A stretch of 64,000 nucleotides of DNA from assembly GCF_004745635.1 (NCBI RefSeq), contig NZ_SRLB01000002.1:186001-250000 (forward strand). The letters run 5' to 3'. This stretch comes from Methylobacterium nonmethylotrophicum. Lineage in GTDB: Bacteria; Pseudomonadota; Alphaproteobacteria; Rhizobiales; Beijerinckiaceae. The stretch's first letter is position 1. Every line of letters begins with the position of its first letter. Below are positions 43,252 to 52,359 of this stretch, piece after piece. Made by a program: the position numbers and the translations under genes. The notes below the pieces were generated by a model. It had not been told where the DNA came from and did not search any database. It worked only from the letters and a program-made list of their open reading frames with translations.

Positions 43252-44601
43252 TCACGGCCCGCCGACGATCGCGGCGAGGCGCTCGTAACCCTCGCGGATG
43301 GAGGTTGCTTCTTCCTTACCCTGCCCCAGAAAAGCCTCCAGATCGGGCATCAGGCCGATCGCCTCGTCGACCTCCGGCGAGCTGCCGGGGCGGTAGGCGC
43401 CGAGCCGGATCAGCTCCTCCATGTCGGCGTAGGTCGAGAGCACCCGGCGGGCCCGGCGCACCACGTCGAGGTAGTCCGGGTCGCAGGCCCGCGGCATGGT
43501 GCGGGAGACCGAGCGCAGCACGTTGATCGCCGGGTACCGCCCGCGCTCGGCGATGGCCCGCTCCATCACGATGTGCCCGTCGAGGATGCCCCGGACCGCG
43601 TCGGCGACCGGCTCGTTGTGATCGTCGCCCTCCACCAGCACGGTGAACAGGCCTGTGATCGCCCCCTCCCCGGTCCCGGGCCCGGCCCGCTCGAGGAGGC
43701 GCGGCAGTTCGGAGAAGACCGTGGGGGTGTAGCCCTTGGCGGTCGGCGGCTCGCCGGCGGCGAGCCCGATGTCGCGCTGGGCCATGGCGAAGCGGGTGAT
43801 CGAGTCGACCATGCACAGCACCTGCGCGCCCTCGTCGCGAAAATGCTCGGCGAGGGCGAAGGTGACGTAGGCCGCGTTGCGGCGCATGAGCGCCGGCTCG
43901 TCGGAGGTGGCGACGACGACGACCGAGCGGGCGAGGCCCTCCTCCCCCAGGTCGTCCTGGAGGAATTCCTGCACCTCGCGGCCGCGCTCGCCGACGAGGC
44001 CGATCACCGCGACGTCGGCGGCGGTGTAGCGCGCCAGCATCGAGAGCAGCACCGACTTGCCGACGCCGGAGCCGGCGAAGATGCCCATGCGCTGGCCGGC
44101 GCACATGGTCAGGAAGGTGTTGATGCAGCGCACGCCGAGATCCAGCGGCGGGCCGACCCGGCGGCGGGCATGGGCGGGCGGCGGGTCGGCCTGGAGTCCG
44201 TACGGGACGGGTCCTTGCGGCAGCGGGCCCCTGCCGTCGATCGGCCGGCCGAGCGCGTCGATCACCCGGCCGAGCCAGGCCCGACTCGGCCGGATCGCGC
44301 CCGCGCCTTCCGCCCGCACCCGGGCCGGGCAGCCGCGGCGCACCCCCTGGAGCGAGCCGAACGGCATCGCCAGCGCGTGGGGACCGGAGAAGCCGATGAT
44401 CTCGCACGGCACGGCGGCGCCCGCGGCCTCGTTCACCACGATGTCGAGCCGGCCGCCCAGGCGCATCGCCGCCACCGGGCCGGCGACCTCGATCAGCAGG
44501 CCGCGGACCGCCGCGACCCGGCCGAAGACCTCGACGTCCTCCACGGCCGCGAGCGCCCCTTGCGCGGCCGAGAGGCGGCCGGGCGCGTCCGGCCCGGTCA
44601 C
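43252..44601 (-). CDS. fliI: flagellum-specific ATPase FliI
   Basis: 449 residues from a GTG at 44601 ([14 protein letters not shown]), with AGGATG upstream; an ATG at 44664 would give 470. F1-beta-like ATPase: Walker [15 protein letters not shown], Walker [33 protein letters not shown], and [36 protein letters not shown]. Drives export of flagellar subunits with FliJ. Divergent from ctrA, which probably controls it. Confidence 0.93.
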   Translation of the reverse strand: MTGPDAPGRLSAAQGALAAVEDVEVFGRVAAVRGLLIEVAGPVAAMRLGGRLDIVVNEAAGAAVPCEIIGFSGPHALAMPFGSLQGVRRGCPARVRAEGAGAIRPSRAWLGRVIDALGRPIDGRGPLPQGPVPYGLQADPPPAHARRRVGPPLDLGVRCINTFLTMCAGQRMGIFAGSGVGKSVLLSMLARYTAADVAVIGLVGERGREVQEFLQDDLGEEGLARSVVVVATSDEPALMRRNAAYVTFALAEHFRDEGAQVLCMVDSITRFAMAQRDIGLAAGEPPTAKGYTPTVFSELPRLLERAGPGTGEGAITGLFTVLVEGDDHNEPVADAVRGILDGHIVMERAIAERGRYPAINVLRSVSRTMPRACDPDYLDVVRRARRVLSTYADMEELIRLGAYRPGSSPEVDEAIGLMPDLEAFLGQGKEEATSIREGYERLAAIVGGP

Positions 44602-44664
44602 GGCATCATCCTGTTGATACGAGGCGGTTTCCCGAACCGTGCCGCTGCCATTGCCGCATTCCAT

Positions 44665-45035
44665 CAACGATCCATTTACCCGTCTCCTTAACACTGAGGT
44701 GCATGGGATCCGGGACGGGCTCCCGGAGGTTCTCCGGGATCGTGTCTCGGGCGCAACATCGCCGGCATGCCGTCATGGTGCCATCCATTTCGGCATGACT
44801 TGCGGGAGCGAGATGCAGGTATGCTATCGCGATTCGGCCAGAACGGAACGCAAACCCGCAAGGGGCCGTCCCGGTTCGCGGTTTCACGACCGCTTGCGGG
44901 ACACGGACAGGGTTTGTTAACCGTTACGGCATAGCGTCGCGATTCGGAAGATAACGGGCGTCCCCCACGGGCCGGTGGAGGACGGGCGGCGGGGGCTTGC
45001 CTTAACCCTTGAGGGCCAGGGCTTGGGGACCTGAG
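44665..45035. promoter_or_regulatory. divergent fliI/ctrA control region
   Basis: 371 bp without a gene. It holds two GANTC sites for CcrM methylation (44831-44835 and 44941-44945, both GATTC) and TTAACC half-sites of the CtrA box (44917-44922, 45002-45007), with a further TTAAC at 44688. In Caulobacter ctrA itself is autoregulated and has a GANTC-controlled promoter; the same logic is plausible here. Confidence 0.6.
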
Positions 45036-45737
45036 ATGCGGGTACTTCTGATCGAGGACGACAGCGCGACCGCGCAGAGCATCGAGCTGATGCTCAAGTC
45101 CGAGAACTTCAACACCTATACGACCGATCTCGGGGAGGAAGGTGTCGATCTCGGCAAGCTGTACGATTACGACATCATTCTGCTCGACCTGAACCTCCCC
45201 GACATGTCGGGCTACGAGGTGCTGCGCTCGCTGCGGGTGGCCAAGGTCAAGACCCCGATCCTGATCCTCTCCGGGATGGCCGGGATCGAGGACAAGGTGA
45301 AGGGCCTCGGCTTCGGGGCCGATGATTACCTCACCAAACCTTTCCACAAAGATGAACTGGTCGCGAGAATCCACGCGATCGTGCGCCGGTCGAAGGGCCA
45401 CGCCCAGTCGGTGATCACCACCGGCGACCTGATCGTGAACCTCGACCAGAAGACCGTCGAAGTCTCGGGCGCCCGGGTCCACCTCACCGGCAAGGAGTAC
45501 CAGATGCTGGAGCTCCTCAGCCTGCGCAAGGGCACCACACTGACCAAGGAGATGTTCCTCAACCATCTCTACGGCGGCATGGACGAGCCCGAGCTGAAGA
45601 TCATCGACGTGTTCATCTGCAAGCTGCGCAAGAAGCTCGCGAATGCCAGTCAGGGCAAGAACTACATCGAGACGGTCTGGGGCCGCGGCTACGTGCTGCG
45701 CGAGCCGACCGAGGACGAGGATCGCATCGCGGTCTGA
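45036..45737 (+). CDS. ctrA: cell-cycle response regulator CtrA
   Basis: 233 residues from the ATG at 45036; the opening [20 protein letters not shown] is invariant in CtrA. Phospho-acceptor Asp51 ([13 protein letters not shown]), Lys in [10 protein letters not shown]; the OmpR-type winged helix (about 125-225) has [32 protein letters not shown] and [13 protein letters not shown]. The master regulator of division, flagella and chemotaxis in alphaproteobacteria; ChpT phosphorylates it and ClpXP with CpdR removes it. The C-terminal end EDRIAV ends in small hydrophobic residues, as ClpX degrons do. Confidence 0.96.
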   Translation: MRVLLIEDDSATAQSIELMLKSENFNTYTTDLGEEGVDLGKLYDYDIILLDLNLPDMSGYEVLRSLRVAKVKTPILILSGMAGIEDKVKGLGFGADDYLTKPFHKDELVARIHAIVRRSKGHAQSVITTGDLIVNLDQKTVEVSGARVHLTGKEYQMLELLSLRKGTTLTKEMFLNHLYGGMDEPELKIIDVFICKLRKKLANASQGKNYIETVWGRGYVLREPTEDEDRIAV

Positions 45738-45764
45738 CGGACGGCCCGGTCGGGACGACGAAAG

Positions 45765-45788
45765 AACCCCGCTCCGGCGGGGTTTTTT
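45765..45788 (+). terminator. Rho-independent terminator of ctrA
   Basis: AACCCCGC, loop TCCG, GCGGGGTT then a T6 run, 27 bases after the ctrA stop. The best terminator in the window. Confidence 0.92.
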
Positions 45789-45872
45789 CGTTCGTGGGCC
45801 GTGGGGATCGGCGGCCGGCGACGACCCCGTCGTCCTGCGTCGTCGCCTGGCATGGCCTCCCGTGCCCGCGCA

Positions 45873-45970
45873 GCGGAACCCGGGATCCGGCACCGCTGAC
45901 GATCCAGGCCAAGGCGGGCAAGCCCCCGCCTCATCGTGGTGCACCAGCGATCATGGATCCCGGGTTCCGC
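45873..45970. repeat. palindromic interspersed repeat downstream of ctrA
   Basis: The 16-bp arms GCGGAACCCGGGATCC (45873-45888) and its exact complement (45955-45970) enclose 66 bp. Sequences around the word CCCGGGATCC/GGATCCCGGG in this layout are common interspersed elements in Rhizobiales, in my recollection. The rest of the 355-bp gap 45739-46093 shows no gene. Confidence 0.6.
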
Positions 45971-46093
45971 CGCGCGGCCACCGGATGACAAGGAGGATGT
46001 CGCCCCTGCCGATGGGAGCGCCGGCACCACCCGGATCGCACCGCCGGACGGTCCGACGTGCGCGGCGAGGCGTGCGGGCGATCGTTCCCGTCC

Positions 46094-46993
46094 TCAGCGG
46101 GCCGCCCAGCGCAGGCCGGGCTGGGCCGCAGCGGCGGCCGGCGTTCCGAGGGCCGACGCCGTCGTACCGGCCGGCACCGCCGCGCGGCCGTGGCGATAGA
46201 GGCCGCGATGCTCGGGATCGGGCACCAGCGTCTCGGTGATGCCGATCACGGTCTCGGCGGCGCCGAGCAGCACCGCCCCGTCGGGGGAGAGCTGGTCGGC
46301 GATGCGCCGCAGCACGTCGGCCTTCGTCGCGGTGTCGAAGTAGATCAACACGTTGCGGCAATACACGATGTCGAACGTGCCGAGATGCTCGAACGGCTGC
46401 AGCAGGTTCAGCGGCCGGAAGTCGATCATCTGGCGCAGGGCGTCCGCGATGCGCCACTGCTCGCCGACCTGGGTGAAGTGCTTGAGCATCAGCTGCACGG
46501 GGAGCCCGCGCTGGACCTCGAACTGGTTGTAGAGGCCGAGCTTGGCCTTCTCCAGGACCTCGGTCGAGAGGTCGGTGGCGACGATCTCGACCCGCCAGCC
46601 GGCGAGCCGGGGCGCGGCCTCGGCGAGCAGCATCGCCAGCGAGTACGGCTCCTGGCCGGTCGAGGCGGCGGCGCACCAGATCCGCAGCCGGCGCTGCGCG
46701 GCCCGGGCCGCGAGCGCGTTCGGCAGCAGCACGTCGCGGAACAGGTCGAACGGCGTACGGTCGCGGAAGAAGAAGGTCTCGTTGGTGGTCATCGCCTCGA
46801 CCACCGCACGCTCGATCGCGCCGTCGCGGGCGACCCGGAGGCAGCCGATCAGCTCGGTGAGCCCGGCGAGGTTGAAGCGCCGGCAGACCGGCGCGAGGCG
46901 GCTCTCCACCAGGTAGCGCTTCTCGGCCGTGAGTGCCAGGCCGGAGCGCTGCTTGAGGTAGCCGCGGAGGAATTCGAACTCGGTCTCGGTCAT
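46094..46993 (-). CDS. cheR: chemotaxis protein methyltransferase CheR
   Basis: 299 residues from the ATG at 46993. N-terminal helical CheR_N (TETEFEFLRGYLKQRSGLAL), then the SAM domain: VVEAMTTNETFFFRDRTPFDLFR, RIWCAAASTGQEPYSLAMLLAE, IVATDLSTEVLEKA, FDIVYCRNVLIYFD. Methylates receptor glutamates for adaptation. Last gene of the cheA-W-Y-B-R operon. The C-terminus is a low-complexity Ala/Gly tail. Confidence 0.94.
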   Translation of the reverse strand: MTETEFEFLRGYLKQRSGLALTAEKRYLVESRLAPVCRRFNLAGLTELIGCLRVARDGAIERAVVEAMTTNETFFFRDRTPFDLFRDVLLPNALAARAAQRRLRIWCAAASTGQEPYSLAMLLAEAAPRLAGWRVEIVATDLSTEVLEKAKLGLYNQFEVQRGLPVQLMLKHFTQVGEQWRIADALRQMIDFRPLNLLQPFEHLGTFDIVYCRNVLIYFDTATKADVLRRIADQLSPDGAVLLGAAETVIGITETLVPDPEHRGLYRHGRAAVPAGTTASALGTPAAAAAQPGLRWAAR

Positions 46994-47033
46994 CGACGCG
47001 GCATCCTCCCCGGGGGCCGTGGCAGGATACCCA

Positions 47034-48242
47034 TCAGTGGGCCGCACCAAGGCCCGCACCGGCACCTGGGCCGGCGATCGCGGCCCGCAGGGCGGGGCCG
47101 ATCGCCGGCAGCGGCAGGATCTCGTGGGCGTAGCCGGCCCGCACCAGGCTGCCGGGCATGCCCCAGACGGTTGAGGTCGCCTCGTCCTGGGCCAGCATCA
47201 CGCCGCCGGCCTCGACCAGGGCCTGGGCGCCCTTGGTGCCGTCCGAGCCCATGCCGGTGAGCACCACCGAGAGCGTGGCGGCACCGTAGACCTCGGCGGC
47301 GTCGCGAAACATCACGTCGACGGCCGGGCGACAGAAATTGACCGGCGGGCCGTCGTTGAGCTGGATCACCGCTTCTGTCGCGTTGCCCGAGAGCCCCATG
47401 TGGCGGCCGCCCGGCGCGACGTAGACGACGCCGGGCCGCACCGGCTCGCCGTGCTTGGCCTCCGCCGCCGGCAGGCCGATCCGGGCGCCGAGATGCTCGG
47501 CGAAGACCGCGGTGAAGACCGGCGGCATATGCTGGACGATCAGGATCGGCACCCGCCGCAGGGTCGCGGCGCCGATGCCCTCGAGCACCTCTCCCACGGC
47601 GCGGGGACCGCCGGTCGAGGCACCGACGAGCAGGCACCGCGGCGGGCTCGCCCGCAAGGGACGCGGGCGAACGGTCACGGGGGCCGCAGCCGGCCGCGGC
47701 GCCGGGGCGGCCGCGACGGCGGCCGGGCGCTCAGGCAGTGCGGCGAGGCCGGGCCGCTCCGACGGAGCGGAGGGGCGGGCCCGCGGCCGGTTGCGCAGGT
47801 CGGCGCCGAGCATCCGGATCTTCTGGACCAGGTCCTCGCGAAAGCTCGCCTGGGTGGTGACGCCGCGGTTGCCCTCGGGCTTGGGCAGGTAGTCGATCGC
47901 CCCGAGGGCCAGGCAGCGGAGCGAGATCTCCGCATTGCGCTGGGTCAGGGTCGACATCATCACGACCTGGAGCCCGGGGCGCTTGGCCAGCATCCGCGGC
48001 AGCGCCTGGGTGCCGTCGAGCTCCGGCATCTCGATGTCGAGGAGGACGATGTCGGGCTGGACCCGGTCGAGGGCGTCGAGCGCGAGGCGGCCGTTCGCGG
48101 CGGTCCCGACGATCTCGCAGCCGGCCTCCTCGAGCCAGCGCGAGACGAGGCCGCGCACCACCACGGAATCGTCGGCGACGAGGACGCGGATCCGCGGGCC
48201 GGCGCTCGGGGATGGGCTGGAGGGTGCGGCGGATGCGGCCAT
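47034..48242 (-). CDS. cheB: protein-glutamate methylesterase CheB
   Basis: 402 residues: receiver domain with Asp69 (VLLDIEMPELDGTQ), a long Pro/Ala-rich linker (about 140-195), and the esterase domain with the catalytic Ser in VGASTGGP, His in IVQHMPPVF and Asp in GMGSDGTKGA. CheA-dependent phosphorylation turns it on to demethylate receptors. The linker is longer than in enterics. 40 bases before cheR. Confidence 0.95.
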   Translation of the reverse strand: MAASAAPSSPSPSAGPRIRVLVADDSVVVRGLVSRWLEEAGCEIVGTAANGRLALDALDRVQPDIVLLDIEMPELDGTQALPRMLAKRPGLQVVMMSTLTQRNAEISLRCLALGAIDYLPKPEGNRGVTTQASFREDLVQKIRMLGADLRNRPRARPSAPSERPGLAALPERPAAVAAAPAPRPAAAPVTVRPRPLRASPPRCLLVGASTGGPRAVGEVLEGIGAATLRRVPILIVQHMPPVFTAVFAEHLGARIGLPAAEAKHGEPVRPGVVYVAPGGRHMGLSGNATEAVIQLNDGPPVNFCRPAVDVMFRDAAEVYGAATLSVVLTGMGSDGTKGAQALVEAGGVMLAQDEATSTVWGMPGSLVRAGYAHEILPLPAIGPALRAAIAGPGAGAGLGAAH

Positions 48243-48378
48243 GAAGTGTCTCGGTCGATGCGCCGCTTCCGGCGGGCGAGCAGGGATCGGGCCCGCCGGA
48301 GGACGGGCGAAGGGAGATGGGACGCCTGAGGCAGCCGCACGGTCGGCCCCTTGGCGGGGCCGACGGCGTGGCGGTTCG

Positions 48379-48744
48379 TCAGGTCAGTCCCACCGCCTGG
48401 AGCTTGGCGGTCATGATGTCCTTGTCGAAGGGCTTCATGATGTATTCGTCGGCGCCGGCATGCAGCGCCCGGGCGATCGACGCGACGTCGTTCTCGATGG
48501 TGCAGAACAGGACCTTGGGGTGGTCGCCCTCGGGCAGCCGCCGCAGGGCGCGCAGGACCTCGTACCCGTCCATGTGCGGCATGTTCCAGTCGAGCAGGAT
48601 GGCGTCCGGCATGGCCGCCCGGCACTGCTCGACCGCCTCGCGGCCGTCCTCGGCTTCCGCCACCCGGAAGCCCAGGCCCTCGATGATCCGGCGCGCCACC
48701 TTGCGGATCACCGCCGAGTCGTCGACGATCAGGAAGCTTCTCAT
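48379..48744 (-). CDS. cheY: chemotaxis response regulator CheY
   Basis: 121 residues, single receiver. Asp52 acceptor (LLDWNMPHMDGYE), acidic residues Asp8-Asp9, CTIENDV for the switch Thr, and IMKPFDKDIM for Lys. Carries the signal from CheA to the motor. The start is preceded by a 12-bp tandem repeat that repeats its ribosome site. Confidence 0.93.
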   Translation of the reverse strand: MRSFLIVDDSAVIRKVARRIIEGLGFRVAEAEDGREAVEQCRAAMPDAILLDWNMPHMDGYEVLRALRRLPEGDHPKVLFCTIENDVASIARALHAGADEYIMKPFDKDIMTAKLQAVGLT

Positions 48745-48747
48745 TCC

Positions 48748-48790
48748 GTCATCCTCGCCGTCATCCTCGCCGTCATCCTCGCCGTCGTCC
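48748..48790 (-). repeat. 12-bp tandem repeat between cheW and cheY
   Basis: About three and a half units of GGCGAGGATGAC (coding strand) end just upstream of the cheY ATG. Each unit has GAGG followed by ATG, i.e. a ribosome-binding site look-alike. The copy next to cheY may be the working site. Confidence 0.75.
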
Positions 48791-48808
48791 TCGGCCTCGT
48801 CCCCGGGA

Positions 48809-49309
48809 TCACGCGGCGCTGGCCGTGGGCCGCGCGTCGCCGAAGGCGAGCACCGCCTCGACGTCGAGGATGATCAGCAGGCGTCCGTCGAGGCGGTGCA
48901 CCCCGCGCGAGATCGCGCGCCAGCGGGTGTCGAGATGGACCGGGTTCGGCTCGTAGGTGTCGGCGGCGAGCTTCATCACCTCGCCGACCTGGTCGACCAG
49001 GAGCCCATAGGCCTCGCCGCCATGCTCCAGGCCTACCGCCATGTTGCGGCCGTCGCCGGTGCGGTCCGGCAGGCCGAGGCGCCGGCGCAGGCAGAGCGCC
49101 GTGACGACCCGCCCGCGCAGGTTGAGCAGGCCCTTGATCTCCGGCGGCGCCAGCGGGACGTCGGTGAGGTTGGTGGCGATGAAGACGTCGTGCACCCGGT
49201 CGATCGGCAGCCCGAACAGCTCGTCGCCGAGCAGCACGGTGACGTAGTCGGTGGTCTCGCCGGTGGACGGCGCAGGCGTTCCGGCGGTGTTGGTGTTGGC
49301 GGCCATCAT
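48809..49309 (-). CDS. cheW: chemotaxis coupling protein CheW
   Basis: 166 residues from the first of two adjacent ATGs (49309, 49306). Single CheW domain: YVTVLLGDELFGLPIDRVHDVF, PPEIKGLLNLRGRVVTALCLRRRLGL, YGLLVDQVGEVMKLAADTY, HRLDGRLLIILDVEAVL. Links CheA to receptors. Between cheA and cheY. Confidence 0.94.
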   Translation of the reverse strand: MMAANTNTAGTPAPSTGETTDYVTVLLGDELFGLPIDRVHDVFIATNLTDVPLAPPEIKGLLNLRGRVVTALCLRRRLGLPDRTGDGRNMAVGLEHGGEAYGLLVDQVGEVMKLAADTYEPNPVHLDTRWRAISRGVHRLDGRLLIILDVEAVLAFGDARPTASAA

Positions 49310-49399
49310 GGGCGGGGCTCGGGAGTCGAGAGGACGTATCGGGCGGTGGTGAGCCATCCGGGCGCTCGGAGCGTCCGGACGGCCGGATCGACGGGGCCT

Positions 49400-52180
49400 T
49401 TACGCCGCCGCCACGAGGGGCGCGCTGGTGATCTCGTTGACCGCCGCCACCAGGCCGGTGCGGTCGAACTTCGCCACGCAATCGGCGACGCCGAGGGCGC
49501 GGGCGCGGGCGATGGCGTCGGGCGCCATCGTGCCGGCGAGCGCCACCACCGGCATCGCGGCGAGCCGTCCACCGATCTTGCGCATCGCCTCGATCAGGTC
49601 GAAGCCGGAGCGGCCCGGCATCTCGAGGTCGCAGACCACGAGGTCGATGCGGGCCTCGCCGCCGAGATGGCGCATCGCCTCCTCGGCATCCGCCGCCGGG
49701 ATCACCCGGAAGCCCGCCGCCTTCAGCACCGGCGTCAGCATCTCGCGGAAGAAGGCCGAGTCGTCGACGAGGAGCAGGCTCGGGGCCTTCGGGACCGCAC
49801 GGTGCGAGGGCTGGCCCCAATCGTCGTGGGCGAGCGGCAGGTAATGGGCGATGTTGACGATCTCGGTCGCCCGGTTGCGCACCACCGCCGAGCCGATCAG
49901 GTCGGAGCGCTCGGTCACGAGCTCGACGTCCAGCACCTCGTCGACGATGTCGACGATCTCGTCGACCACGAGTCCCATCGAGCGCTCGCCGTCGGAGAAC
50001 ACGACCAGCGCCTGCGCGCCCTCGCGCCGGATCGCCTGGGCCGGATCGGCCGGGACGAGCGGCATCAGCCGGCCGCGATACTGGATCAGCGGTCGCCCGC
50101 CGACCCACTCGATCTTCGCGGCGTCGATCTCCTCCAGCCGCGTGACGAGGGAGAGCGGCACCGCCTTGAGCGCATCGCCGCCGCCCTTGAACACCAGCAG
50201 CGTCACCGCCTGATCGGAACCGGTCTCCTCGCCCTCGGCCTCCGCCTCGGCCTCGCCGGGCTGGCCGCTCGCGGTGCCGGAGCCGACCATCTTGGCGACG
50301 CCGTTGGGGTCGATGATCAGCACCACCGCCCCGTCGCCGAGGATCGTGTTGCCGGAGAAGAGCGGGATGTGCCGGAGCTTCGAGGACATCGGCTTGACGA
50401 CGATCTCCTCCGTGTGGAAGACGCCGTCGACCAGGATGCCGAAGCGCTGGCGCCCGACCTGGCTCACCACGACGAAGCCCTCGTCGGTGGAGACCGGGGC
50501 GTCGGCGGCGTCGAGGCCGAGCATGCCGGCCACCGGCACGATCGGCAGCAGGCGGTCGCGCAGGCGCAGGACCGGCGAGCCGTTGATGCGCTCGACCGCG
50601 TGGTCGGTGCCGGGCTGCACCCGGACGAGCTCGAGCACCGAGACCTGCGGGATCGCGAAGCGCTGCTCGCGGGCCGAGACGATCAGCGCCGCCACGATCG
50701 CCAGCGTCAGCGGGATCTTGATCGTGAAGGTGGTGCCGCGGCCGAGCTGGGTCTGGATGTCGATCGTGCCGCCGATCAGCTCGATGTTGGTCTTCACCAC
50801 GTCCATGCCGACGCCGCGGCCGGAGACCGAGGTGATCGCCTTGGCGGTGGAGAAGCCGGCGTGGAAGATGAACTTCGCCACCTGGGCGTCGGTCATCCGC
50901 TCGACCTCGGCGTCCGTGGCGACGCCGCGCTCGACCGCCTTGCGGCGGATCGCCTGCAGGTCGAGGCCCTTGCCGTCGTCGGCGATCTCGATGGTGATCG
51001 TGCCGCCCTCGTGGAAGGCGTTGAGGCGGATCGTGCCCTTCTCGGGCTTGCCGGCGGCCTTGCGCTCCGCACCCGACTCGATGCCGTGATCGGCCGAGTT
51101 GCGCACCATGTGGGTGAGCGGGTCCTTGATGACCTCGAGCACCTGGCGGTCGAGCTCGGTCTCGGCGCCCTGCATCAGCAGGTCGATCTTCTTGCCGAGT
51201 TCCGACGAGAGGTCGCGCACCACCCGCGGCAGCTTCTGCCACGCCGAGCCGATCGGCTGCATGCGGGTCTTCATCACCCCTTCCTGCAGCTCGGCGGTGA
51301 CGTGGGAGAGGCGCTGCAGCGGCACCTTGTAGTTGCCGTCCTCGTGCCGGCGGGCGATCTCGAGAAGCTGGTTGCGGGTGAGCACCAGCTCCGAGACCAT
51401 CGTCATCAGGTGCTCGAGGGTGTCGACGTTCACCCGGATCGTCTGAACCTTGCTGACCGGCGCGCCCTCGGCCTCGGAGGTCTGGTCAGGCCGCCCCTGC
51501 TCCGCGCGGGCGGGCTCTGGCCGCCCCTGATCGGGCCGCCCCTGATCGGGGCGGGTCGGCTCGACGCGGCGCGCCTCGACCGGCGGCCGGGCCGGCTCGG
51601 CGACGGGCAGCGGCACCACGACGGCGCCGGGCGGCGCGACATCGGCCTCCGCATCGACGGCCGTCTCGCGAAATGCCCGCTCGAGATCGTCGAGGGAAAC
51701 CTCGCCAGGCTTCAGGGCCCGCTCCAGGATCTGCGGCACGAGAGTGCCGGCGGTCATCGCGGGCGCGGCCGGGGCCGGGGCCACGACCGGCTCGGGGGCC
51801 GGAGCCGGAGCCTCGGACATCCGCTCGAGGGCGCCGATCAGGTCCTCGTCGATGCCGGCCGGCTCGGCGGCGGTGCGCTCCAGTTCGGCCACGATCAGCT
51901 TGATCCGGTCGAGGGTCTGCAGGATCAGGCTGACGGCCGGGCTCGTCACCGGCATGCCGTCGCGGAACTTGCCCATCAGGGTCTCGGCCGCATGCGCCAG
52001 CGCCTCGAGGCGGGGCAGGCCGAGGAAGCCGCAGGTGCCCTTGATGGTGTGCACCAGCCGGAAGATGTTGCGCAGAATCGTCTGGTTGTTGGGATCCTGC
52101 TCGAATCGGACGAGTTCGAGGTCGACAGTGTCCAGGTGCTCGCCGGTCTCTGTCAGGAACTCACGCAACAAATCGTCCAT
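49400..52180 (-). CDS. cheA: hybrid chemotaxis kinase CheA with two CheW-like domains and a C-terminal receiver
   Basis: 926 residues from the ATG at 52180. Domains: Hpt with His44 (FRLVHTIKGTCGFLGLPRL); a Pro-rich linker with RPDQGRPDQG repeats (about 205-240); dimer region (LEHLMTMVSELVLTRNQLLEI); HATPase with HMVRNSADHGIES, ADDGKGLD, SGRGVGMDVV and GRGTTFTI; a first CheW-like unit (QRFAIPQVSVLELV onward), a second (VPLSLVTRLEEID onward) and a receiver with Asp in VVCDLEMPGRSGFD. No clear P2 domain for CheY/CheB docking. The operon leader of cheA-W-Y-B-R. Confidence 0.94.
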   Translation of the reverse strand: MDDLLREFLTETGEHLDTVDLELVRFEQDPNNQTILRNIFRLVHTIKGTCGFLGLPRLEALAHAAETLMGKFRDGMPVTSPAVSLILQTLDRIKLIVAELERTAAEPAGIDEDLIGALERMSEAPAPAPEPVVAPAPAAPAMTAGTLVPQILERALKPGEVSLDDLERAFRETAVDAEADVAPPGAVVVPLPVAEPARPPVEARRVEPTRPDQGRPDQGRPEPARAEQGRPDQTSEAEGAPVSKVQTIRVNVDTLEHLMTMVSELVLTRNQLLEIARRHEDGNYKVPLQRLSHVTAELQEGVMKTRMQPIGSAWQKLPRVVRDLSSELGKKIDLLMQGAETELDRQVLEVIKDPLTHMVRNSADHGIESGAERKAAGKPEKGTIRLNAFHEGGTITIEIADDGKGLDLQAIRRKAVERGVATDAEVERMTDAQVAKFIFHAGFSTAKAITSVSGRGVGMDVVKTNIELIGGTIDIQTQLGRGTTFTIKIPLTLAIVAALIVSAREQRFAIPQVSVLELVRVQPGTDHAVERINGSPVLRLRDRLLPIVPVAGMLGLDAADAPVSTDEGFVVVSQVGRQRFGILVDGVFHTEEIVVKPMSSKLRHIPLFSGNTILGDGAVVLIIDPNGVAKMVGSGTASGQPGEAEAEAEGEETGSDQAVTLLVFKGGGDALKAVPLSLVTRLEEIDAAKIEWVGGRPLIQYRGRLMPLVPADPAQAIRREGAQALVVFSDGERSMGLVVDEIVDIVDEVLDVELVTERSDLIGSAVVRNRATEIVNIAHYLPLAHDDWGQPSHRAVPKAPSLLLVDDSAFFREMLTPVLKAAGFRVIPAADAEEAMRHLGGEARIDLVVCDLEMPGRSGFDLIEAMRKIGGRLAAMPVVALAGTMAPDAIARARALGVADCVAKFDRTGLVAAVNEITSAPLVAAA

Positions 52181-52308
52181 CGCGGCCACTCGTCGATCCA
52201 CGCAGGATCTCTGCGCAGTGTCCACGGTGCCACGCGAGCCTTTATGATCCGTTTCCGGACAGCGTCACGTTTCGGCGGAGCGGGCCGCAATTGCCTCGGA
52301 TCCAAAGG

Positions 52309-52335
52309 AAAAAAGGCCGGTCACCGGTCCGCCGC
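52309..52335 (-). terminator. possible terminator downstream of chpT
   Basis: On the minus strand a short CCGG-TGA-CCGG hairpin is followed by GC and T6, 25 bases past the chpT stop. The stem is only 4-5 bp, so this is tentative. Confidence 0.35.
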
Positions 52336-52359
52336 GGGGTTAGATGCCGTTAGCGCTCG

